Positions 25,101-30,571 of a stretch of DNA of 30,571 nt are shown piece by piece; the first letter of the stretch is position 1; every line of letters starts with the position of its first letter. The notes below the pieces were generated by a model, which had not been told where the DNA came from, did not search any database, and saw only the letters and a list, made by a program, of their open reading frames with translations. Position numbers and translations under genes: made by a program. Source of the stretch: an uncultured Lachnospiraceae bacterium (GTDB lineage Bacteria > Bacillota > Clostridia > Lachnospirales > Lachnospiraceae); contig CAMWJQ010000002.1 in assembly GCA_947174615.1 (NCBI GenBank), positions 1 through 30,571 of the forward strand, written 5' to 3'.

Positions 25101-26673
25101 TCATGATATTTATTCTATTGAGGATCTGGCACAACTGATTTATGACCTGAAAAATTCGAATAAAAATGCGAGAATCAGTGTTAAATTGGTATCGGAGGCA
25201 GGTGTTGGCACTGTTGCGGCAGGCGTCGCCAAGGCAGGTGCACAGGTGGTATTGATCTCCGGCTATGATGGCGGTACTGGCGCAGCGCCAAAGAGTTCTA
25301 TTCACAATGCCGGGCTTCCGTGGGAGCTTGGGCTTGCGGAGACGCATCAGACGCTGATTCAAAATGGATTGAGAAATAAAGTCCGCATCGAGACGGATGG
25401 AAAGCTGATGACAGGACGTGACGTCGCCATTGCTGCGATGCTCGGCGCGGAGGAGTTTGGTTTTGCGACTGCGCCGCTGGTGACAATGGGCTGTGTGATG
25501 ATGCGGGTATGCAATCTCGACACCTGTCCGGTAGGCATTGCGACACAGAATCCTGAGCTGCGCAAACGCTTTCAGGGCAAGCCGGAATACGTCATGAATT
25601 TCATGAGATTTATCGCGATGGAGCTTCGGGAGTATATGGCACAGCTCGGTGTCAGAACAGTCGATGATCTGGTAGGACGCACTGATTTACTGAAGATGAA
25701 AGAGACTCTGCCCGAGGGAACTATAAAGTTGGATTTAAGTCTGATCTTAAACAATCCCTATCAGGCGCAAAAAGTAGTGTTTGACCCCAGACAAGTCTAT
25801 GATTTTGAATTGGAAAAGACACTGGATGAAAAAGTTTTGTTAAAGCAGCTTGGCGGTGCACTTGCGGCTGGCAAAAAGAAAAGCATTTCAGTGGAAGTCA
25901 CGAATACCGACCGCTCATTTGGAACGATTTTTGGCTCAGAGATTACCAGACGGTATCATGATACCTTGGAGGAGGATACATTCCAAGTACATTGTCAGGG
26001 CGCAGGCGGGCAGAGTTTTGGCGCATTTATACCAAACGGGCTCACGCTGGAGCTGGCTGGGGATTCCAATGACTATTTTGGAAAGGGCTTATCTGGCGGC
26101 AAGCTGATTGTCTATCCGCCTAAAGGGAGCAGCTTCAAGCAGGACGAAAATATCATTGTCGGCAATGTGGCGCTGTATGGTGCGACGAGTGGAAAGGCGT
26201 TCATCAACGGCGTGGCTGGAGAGCGGTTCTGTGTCAGAAATTCTGGTGCGCTTGCTGTAGTCGAGGGCGTGGGCGACCATGGCTGTGAATATATGACAGG
26301 CGGCCGCGTTGTGGTGCTTGGCGGTATAGGTAAAAATTTTGCTGCTGGTATGAGCGGCGGCATCGCGTATGTACTTGACGAGGAAAACGATCTGTACATG
26401 CGCGTCAACAAAGAGATGATTTCCATGAGCGAGATCACGAACAAATATGATGTAATTGAATTAAAAGGGATGATCGAGGAGCATGTGAAGTATACAGATT
26501 CTGCAAAGGGCAGAGAAATTCTGGCAGATTTTGGCACATATCTGCCGAAATTTAAGAAGATTATCCCATATGACTATGAACGGATGCTCAAGACGATTGT
26601 GCAGATGGAAGAGAAGGGGCTTAGCGCAGAGCAGGCGCAGATTGAGGCATTTTATGCCAATACGAACAAATAA
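22132..26673 (+). CDS. gltB: Glutamate synthase large subunit
   Basis: A 1513-residue large subunit of NADPH-dependent glutamate synthase (GOGAT), which makes two glutamates from glutamine and 2-oxoglutarate in ammonia assimilation. A short propeptide precedes Cys23 in EHDNCGIG, which becomes the N-terminal nucleophile of the glutaminase domain (about 23-430). HSRFSTNTNPSW and HNGEINTIRGN are further marks of that domain. The FMN-binding synthase domain spans about 800-1180, with TGAMSYGSISKEAH near its start and the 3Fe-4S ligands Cys1121, Cys1127 and Cys1132 in GCVMMRVCNLDTCPVGI. The C-terminal GXGXG beta-helix region (about 1260-1450) is full of G-x-x-x-G repeats. Length is normal. The start has AAGGAG eight bases upstream. 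The small subunit follows 19 bases downstream. Confidence 0.97.
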   Translation: MFDAKMNVPEAPLHRAEFEHDNCGIGAVVNIKGEKTRETVENALKIVENLEHRAGKDAEGKTGDGVGILVQICHDFFVRVTTSLGIALGGEREYGVGMFFFPQDELKRNQSKKMFEIIVEKEGLEFLGWREVPCVPAVLGHKAIECMPCIMQAFVKKPAAVEKGLSFDRKLYIVRRVFEQSSDNTYVVSLSSRTIVYKGMFLVNQLRTFFKDLQSEDYVSAIAIVHSRFSTNTNPSWERAHPNRFIVHNGEINTIRGNVDKMLAREENMESAFLSHEFHKVLPVVNAQGSDSAMLDNTLEFLVMSGMELPLAVMITIPEPWANNKTMSQSKKDFYQYYATMMEPWDGPASILFSDGDIMGAVLDRNGLRPSRYYITSDDQLVLSSEVGVLPIDASKIIKKDRLRPGKMLLVDTVKGEVVDDDTLKEKYAKSHPYGEWLDSNLVTLKELKIPNVRVPAFSDEERQRMQKAFGYTYDELKTSILPMAKNGGESIGAMGVDTPIPVLSKTHHQLSHYFKQQFAQVTNPPIDAIREEVVTSTTVYIGKDGNLLHDTEKNCNVLKVNNPILTITDLLKIKNMKREGFKVEVIPIIYYKNTSLERAIDHLYVEADRAYREGVNIMILSDRGVDENHVAIPSLLAVSAMQKHLIRTKKRTSVALIIESAEPREVHDFAALIGYGACAVNPYLAQESIKELIDNGMLDKDYHAAVDDYNDAILHGIVKIASKMGISTIQSYQGSQIFEAIGIDAEVVSKYFTNTVCRVGGITLQDIAKEVDELHSLAFDPLGLATDLTLDSPGQHKSRGGGEEHLYNPATIHMLQQSTQRGDYDLFKQYSSLIDDENRVRNIRGLMDFNYPQKSIPIDEVESVESIVTRFKTGAMSYGSISKEAHETLAVAMNLLHGKSNSGEGGEELDRMNVGSDGLNRCSAIKQVASGRFGVTSKYLVSAQEIQIKMAQGAKPGEGGHLPAGKVYPWVAKTRHSTPGVGLISPPPHHDIYSIEDLAQLIYDLKNSNKNARISVKLVSEAGVGTVAAGVAKAGAQVVLISGYDGGTGAAPKSSIHNAGLPWELGLAETHQTLIQNGLRNKVRIETDGKLMTGRDVAIAAMLGAEEFGFATAPLVTMGCVMMRVCNLDTCPVGIATQNPELRKRFQGKPEYVMNFMRFIAMELREYMAQLGVRTVDDLVGRTDLLKMKETLPEGTIKLDLSLILNNPYQAQKVVFDPRQVYDFELEKTLDEKVLLKQLGGALAAGKKKSISVEVTNTDRSFGTIFGSEITRRYHDTLEEDTFQVHCQGAGGQSFGAFIPNGLTLELAGDSNDYFGKGLSGGKLIVYPPKGSSFKQDENIIVGNVALYGATSGKAFINGVAGERFCVRNSGALAVVEGVGDHGCEYMTGGRVVVLGGIGKNFAAGMSGGIAYVLDEENDLYMRVNKEMISMSEITNKYDVIELKGMIEEHVKYTDSAKGREILADFGTYLPKFKKIIPYDYERMLKTIVQMEEKGLSAEQAQIEAFYANTNK

Positions 26674-26692
26674 GGCAGGAGGACATTGTGAA

Positions 26693-28186
26693 ATGGGAAA
26701 ACCAACAGGATTTTTAGATTATGAGAGAAAAACTTCCATGGCAGAGCCGCCAGAGGAGAGAATCAAGCACTTTAACGAATTTCATGAGCATCTTCCGATG
26801 GAGGAACAGCAGAAGCAAGGGGCAAGATGTATGGAGTGCGGTGTGCCGTTTTGTCAGGCAGGAGTGACGATCGCCGGCATGACTTCTGGCTGTCCGCTGC
26901 ACAATCTGGTGCCGGAGTGGAATGATTTGGTTTATACGGGAAACTGGGAGCGCGCTTATAATCGGCTCAAAAAGACCAATAACTTTCCGGAATTTACGTC
27001 AAGAGTATGCCCGGCGCTCTGTGAACATGCCTGTACCTGCGGACTGCATGGCGATCCGGTTGCGACAAAGGAAAATGAGTATGCAATTATTGAGAATGCC
27101 TACAAAACTGGGCTGGCGGCTGCAAAACCGCCCAAAGTCCGCACGAACAAGACTGTAGCTGTGATTGGAAGCGGACCTTCCGGGCTTGCTGTGGCAGACC
27201 AGCTAAACAAACGGGGACACAATGTCACGGTATTTGAGCGCAGTGACCGCCTTGGCGGACTTTTGATGTATGGAATTCCAAACATGAAGCTTGAAAAACA
27301 TGTCATTGACCGCAAGATTCAGGTGATGAAGGAGGAGGGCGTTCAGTTTTTTACCAACACGGATATCGGGCGTGATGTCAAATCCAAGAAGCTTGTGGAG
27401 GCATTTGACAGGATTGTGTTTGCATGCGGCGCTTCCAATCCGAGGGATCTTAGCGTACCCGGACGAGATGCGAAAGGCATTTATTTTGCAGTGGATTTTC
27501 TCACAGGCGTGACAAAGAGCCTTCTGGATTCTGAGCTGGCAGATCATGCCTATGTCTCCGCAAAGGGCAAGGACGTTGTGATCGTTGGAGGCGGCGACAC
27601 AGGCAATGACTGTGTTGGTACGGCGATTAGACTTGGGGCGAAATCCGTGACGCAGATCGAAATGCTGCCAAAAGCTCCGGATACCAGAGCAGCGAATAAT
27701 CCATGGCCGGAGTGGCCGAAGGTCTGTAAGACAGATTACGGACAGGAGGAGGCAATCGCACTGTACGGGAAAGATCCGCGTATCTACGAATCTACGGTCA
27801 AGGAGTTTATAAAAGATAAAGATGGTAATTTAAGCGGTGTGAAGATTGTTAAGCTTGTATGGGAAAAGGATTCAGAGACCGGCGGAATGAACATGAAAGA
27901 GATTGAGGGAAGCGATCAGATACTTGAAGCACAGCTGGTACTGATTGCAGCAGGTTTCCTTGGCAGTCAGAAGTATGTTGCAGATGCGTTCAACCTCGCG
28001 CTTGATGCCCGCACAAATGTAAAGACAGAACCAGGAAGATACAGGACCAGTGTGGAAAATATCTTCGTTGCAGGTGACATGCACACAGGACAGTCGCTGG
28101 TGGTTAAGGCAATACGGCAGGGGCGCGAGTGTGCAAGAGAGGTTGATGAGAGTCTGATGGGGTACTCGAATATGTATGTTCAGTGA
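26693..28186 (+). CDS. gltD: Glutamate synthase small subunit
   Basis: A 497-residue NADPH-dependent FAD subunit that passes electrons to GltB. The N-terminal domain holds cysteine groups for two 4Fe-4S clusters: CMECGVPFC with a later Cys67, and VCPALCEHACTCG (106-116). GSGPSG (159-164) is the FAD-binding loop, and VVIVGGGDTGND (295-306) is the NADPH-binding loop. EMLPKAPDTRAANNPWPEWP and the final VAGDMHTGQSLVVKAIRQGR are typical of the family. The ATG at 26693 follows AGGAGG by ten bases and gives the usual start MGKPTGFLDYERK. A longer frame from 26531 would lie inside gltB and has no such site. Transcription with gltB is near certain. Confidence 0.97.
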   Translation: MGKPTGFLDYERKTSMAEPPEERIKHFNEFHEHLPMEEQQKQGARCMECGVPFCQAGVTIAGMTSGCPLHNLVPEWNDLVYTGNWERAYNRLKKTNNFPEFTSRVCPALCEHACTCGLHGDPVATKENEYAIIENAYKTGLAAAKPPKVRTNKTVAVIGSGPSGLAVADQLNKRGHNVTVFERSDRLGGLLMYGIPNMKLEKHVIDRKIQVMKEEGVQFFTNTDIGRDVKSKKLVEAFDRIVFACGASNPRDLSVPGRDAKGIYFAVDFLTGVTKSLLDSELADHAYVSAKGKDVVIVGGGDTGNDCVGTAIRLGAKSVTQIEMLPKAPDTRAANNPWPEWPKVCKTDYGQEEAIALYGKDPRIYESTVKEFIKDKDGNLSGVKIVKLVWEKDSETGGMNMKEIEGSDQILEAQLVLIAAGFLGSQKYVADAFNLALDARTNVKTEPGRYRTSVENIFVAGDMHTGQSLVVKAIRQGRECAREVDESLMGYSNMYVQ

Positions 28187-28190
28187 GGGC

Positions 28191-28219
28191 TTTACACAAT
28201 CCATATCGTTTGTTATAAT
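28191..28219 (+). promoter_or_regulatory. Sigma-A-type promoter upstream of the feoAB leader
   Basis: TTTACA at 28191-28196 and TATAAT at 28214-28219 are 17 bases apart, the same boxes and spacing as the gltB promoter. Transcription should begin near 28226, about 175 bases before feoAB. The A/T-rich stretch around the -10 box (28213-28235) contains no Fur box that I can recognise with confidence. Confidence 0.65.
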
Positions 28220-28242
28220 AGCAATATAATATATTACAGGTA

Positions 28243-28326
28243 ATGGAGCTTGGGTATCAAATGACAGTGGTTATAGCAAAACTTGATTCGTTTGGAATTG
28301 TAACAAATGGACTGGAACTGAAATAA
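28243..28326 (+). CDS. Possible 27-residue ORF in the feoAB leader
   Basis: An ATG at 28243 opens 27 codons ending in TAA at 28324-28326. The peptide starts MELGYQMTVVIAKLDSFG and ends TNGLELK. The ribosome binding site is weak (CAGGTA close to the ATG). A second in-frame ATG at 28261 is less well placed. It lies between a good promoter and a terminator-like hairpin. It could be a leader peptide, a small protein or chance. I recognise no family. Confidence 0.3.
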   Translation: MELGYQMTVVIAKLDSFGIVTNGLELK

Positions 28327-28334
28327 CAATAAAG

Positions 28335-28380
28335 AAAAGGTGTAGAGTCTTATGAAATAAGTGGGATTTTACACCTTTTT
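28335..28380 (+). terminator. Terminator-like hairpin before feoAB
   Basis: AAAAGGTGTA at 28335-28344 pairs with TACACCTTTT at 28370-28379, and an inner CTTAT/ATAAG (28349-28353 with 28357-28361) extends the hairpin. A run of five T follows the GC-containing part, so the T-tract is short and partly in the stem. It lies only 20 bases before the feoAB start codon, and no promoter fits in between. feoAB transcripts from 28226 must pass it, which suggests attenuation. The reverse strand also has a T-rich tail, so it could act both ways. Confidence 0.6.
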
Positions 28381-28399
28381 ACACAAGGGGGATGACATC

Positions 28400-30571
28400 A
28401 TGACATTAAAGGATTTACCAATTGGAGAGGCAGCAGTGGTTGTTTCAGTTGGGGGAGAGGGTGCGCTGCGGCAGCACTTTCTGGATATGGGTGTGATACC
28501 AGGCGTGGAAGTGACGATGGTGAAATATGCACCAATGGGTGATCCGGTAGAGCTTAGGATTCATGGCTACGAGCTTACCCTGAGACTGGCAGATGCCGAG
28601 AAGATTGTCATTGAGGAGGTGCACAAGGCGGATCAGGAACTTCACGCCGACGGGCAAAAGCCGATCAGGAGAAAGGCGCATCATCCCGGACTGGGTGAGG
28701 GCGGCAGGTATCATATGAAGGAGGATGAGCATCCGCTGCCAGAGGGAGAACAGCTTACTTTTGCGCTGGCAGGAAATCAAAACTGCGGTAAAACAACGCT
28801 TTTTAACCAACTTACAGGTTCGAATCAGCATGTGGGCAATTTTCCGGGTGTGACTGTTGACAGAAAGGATGGCAGTATCAAAGGCAGACCCAACACACTT
28901 GTGACAGACCTGCCGGGGATTTATTCTCTTTCGCCTTACACGAGCGAAGAGATTGTGACCAGACAGTTTATCCTGAGTGAAAATCCAAGGGGGATTATTA
29001 ACATTGTGGATGCGACGAACATAGAGCGGAATCTGTATTTGACGATGCAGCTTTTAGAGCTGGATATTCCAATGGTGCTTGCGCTCAACATGATGGATGA
29101 GGTGCGGGAGAACGGTGGTTCTGTCAGGGTTAATGAGCTGGAGGAACTGCTGGGAATCCCCGTCATTCCGATTTCAGCGGCGAAAAATGAAGGTATTGAC
29201 GAGCTGATAGATCATGCGCTGCATGTGGCAAAATATCAGGAGTGTCCCGGCAGGCAGGATTTTTGTGATGCGGAGGACCATGGCGGGGCAGTACACCGAT
29301 GTCTTCATGGGATTATGCATTTGATTGACGATCATGCATCAGCGGCAAAAATTCCCGTCCGCTTTGCTGCTGCTAAACTTGCGGAGGGAGATACACGCGT
29401 GCTTGAGCGGCTTTGTCTTGATATCAATGAGCAGGAGACATTAGAACATATTATCTGTCAGATGGAAAAGGAGCGGGGGCTGGACCGGGCTGCCGCCATT
29501 GCAGACATGCGTTTTTCGTTTATCAGTAAGATCTGTAAAGAGACGGTTGTCAAACCGCACGAGAGCAGGGAACATGCGCGCAGTATGACAATAGACCGGA
29601 TTTTGACGGGAAAATATACTGCCCTGCCGACTTTTGTCATAATTATGGCGGCAGTATTCTGGCTCACGTTTCATGTCGTTGGCGCATGGCTTTCTGGTCT
29701 TTTGGAGATGGCAATCAGTGCTTTGACAGATGCCGTCGCAATGGCGATGGAGGCAGGCAGGGTAAACAGTGTGCTGCAGTCGCTTGTGATTGACGGCATT
29801 TTTAATGGTGTGGGAAGTGTGCTGAGCTTTCTGCCTACGATCGTGACGCTGTTCTTTTTTCTGTCCATGCTTGAGGACAGTGGTTATATGGCAAGAGTAG
29901 CGTTTGTTATGGATAAGATTTTGCGCAAAATTGGATTGTCCGGCAGAAGTATCGTTCCGATGCTGATCGGTTTTGGCTGTACGGTTCCCGGCGTCATGGC
30001 AAGCCGGACACTGCCTTCAGAGCGGGACAGAAAGCTCACGATTTTGCTTACGCCGTTTATGAGCTGTTCGGCAAAACTTCCGATTTATGCATTTTTTACA
30101 GCGGTATTTTTCCCCGAAAATGGTGCTGTTGTCATGGTAGGGCTGTATTTTACCGGAATCTTTGTCGGCATTCTGACTGCGTTAGTCATGCGCTGGTTTC
30201 GCTTTAAGGGAGAGGCTGTTCCGTTTGTTATGGAGCTTCCTAATTATCGTATGCCAGGGGTAAAAAATGTCACCCAGCTTCTGTGGGAGAAGGCGAAGGA
30301 CTTTTTGCAGAGGGCATGTACGGTCATCTTTGGGGCGACGATACTCATCTGGTTTTTACAGACTTTTGATCTGCGTCTGAATGTGGTCACAGATTCACAG
30401 GACAGCATTCTGGCGATGGCTGCCGGTGCGATTGCACCTGTGTTTGCACCGCTGGGTTTCGGGGATTGGAGAATCTCCACGGCATTGATGACAGGATTTA
30501 TGGCAAAGGAGAGCGTGGTGTCAACGCTGTCTGTTTTGTTTGGCAGTACAGCGAACCTTTTGGATGCAGTC
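28400..30571 (+). CDS. feoB: FeoA-FeoB fusion, ferrous iron transporter, 3' end outside the window
   Basis: An unbroken frame of 724 codons starts at an ATG preceded by AAGGGGG and runs off the window. Residues 1-80 are an SH3-like FeoA domain (HFLDMGVIPGVEVTMV, ELTLRLADAEKI). A charged, histidine-containing linker (about 81-118) joins it to FeoB. The G domain shows G1 GNQNCGKT (125-132), the FPGVT region, G3 DLPG, G4 NMMD and a G5-like SAAKN. The membrane part has several hydrophobic helices and the conserved IGFGCTVPGVMASRT (Cys527) and FMSCSAKLPIY (Cys556) of the Fe(II) path. FeoB moves ferrous iron into the cytoplasm using GTP, which suits an anaerobe. Fusion with FeoA is known in some bacteria. 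The last transmembrane part is missing. Confidence 0.95.
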   Translation, partial: MTLKDLPIGEAAVVVSVGGEGALRQHFLDMGVIPGVEVTMVKYAPMGDPVELRIHGYELTLRLADAEKIVIEEVHKADQELHADGQKPIRRKAHHPGLGEGGRYHMKEDEHPLPEGEQLTFALAGNQNCGKTTLFNQLTGSNQHVGNFPGVTVDRKDGSIKGRPNTLVTDLPGIYSLSPYTSEEIVTRQFILSENPRGIINIVDATNIERNLYLTMQLLELDIPMVLALNMMDEVRENGGSVRVNELEELLGIPVIPISAAKNEGIDELIDHALHVAKYQECPGRQDFCDAEDHGGAVHRCLHGIMHLIDDHASAAKIPVRFAAAKLAEGDTRVLERLCLDINEQETLEHIICQMEKERGLDRAAAIADMRFSFISKICKETVVKPHESREHARSMTIDRILTGKYTALPTFVIIMAAVFWLTFHVVGAWLSGLLEMAISALTDAVAMAMEAGRVNSVLQSLVIDGIFNGVGSVLSFLPTIVTLFFFLSMLEDSGYMARVAFVMDKILRKIGLSGRSIVPMLIGFGCTVPGVMASRTLPSERDRKLTILLTPFMSCSAKLPIYAFFTAVFFPENGAVVMVGLYFTGIFVGILTALVMRWFRFKGEAVPFVMELPNYRMPGVKNVTQLLWEKAKDFLQRACTVIFGATILIWFLQTFDLRLNVVTDSQDSILAMAAGAIAPVFAPLGFGDWRISTALMTGFMAKESVVSTLSVLFGSTANLLDAV

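Noticed and set aside
28226..28380. Known iron-responsive or NiCo riboswitch before feoAB
   Set aside because: I could not find the conserved junction sequences of that family. Only the terminator-like hairpin is visible, so I report an unnamed leader instead.

Overview
The window looks like a chromosomal segment of a low-to-mid-GC anaerobic Firmicute, most probably a Lachnospiraceae-type Clostridium relative. The grounds are strong AGGAGG-type ribosome binding sites before most genes, promoters of TTTACA-N17-TATAAT form, the type of glutamate synthase and the fused FeoA-FeoB transporter. All genes supported here lie on the + strand. I see no tRNA, rRNA, CRISPR array, transposase or integrase.

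Region 1 (1-21963) is one long, tightly packed surface-glycan or protein-glycosylation gene cluster. Gaps are mostly under 100 bases, with two short overlaps and no clear internal promoter or terminator. It opens with the end of an unrecognised beta-propeller-like protein and two glycosyltransferases. A sugar-nucleotide cassette follows (3302-6949): a sugar-1-phosphate nucleotidyltransferase, a DegT-type aminotransferase, a SAM methyltransferase and a LegB-like 4,6-dehydratase. Together these could make an NDP-4-amino-4,6-dideoxyhexose, perhaps methylated. Next come nine glycosyltransferase-type proteins of GT2, GT4, GNT-I-like and RgpF-like types, a small membrane-anchored protein and a HAD-domain protein. 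The region ends with a ribulose-phosphate-epimerase-like enzyme and an IspD/TarI-like cytidylyltransferase, which suggests a CDP-activated building block. No flippase, polymerase, ABC exporter or initiating phosphoglycosyltransferase is present, so the final product and its export cannot be read from this window.

The most unusual trait of region 1 is a recurring module of about 90-100 residues. It resembles a Rossmann or PglD-N fold: a YGAG-type glycine loop, a strand ending in an acidic residue (F-I-D/V-S-D), a G-x-P-V-like element and a V-G-type strand. It occurs ten times. Seven copies are C-terminal on glycosyltransferases of several types, two are N-terminal (on a GT4 enzyme and on the HAD protein), and one is a stand-alone membrane-anchored protein. 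An eleventh trace is a broken open reading frame at 13263-13373.

Region 2 (21964-28186) holds housekeeping nitrogen assimilation: glutamate synthase large (gltB) and small (gltD) subunits. They lie behind a near-consensus promoter and a strong hairpin-plus-T-tract that sits between promoter and gene. Region 3 (28187-30571) repeats this layout: a near-identical promoter, a possible 27-residue ORF, a terminator-like hairpin, then a fused feoA-feoB ferrous-iron transporter gene that runs off the end of the window. Both leaders could be attenuators.
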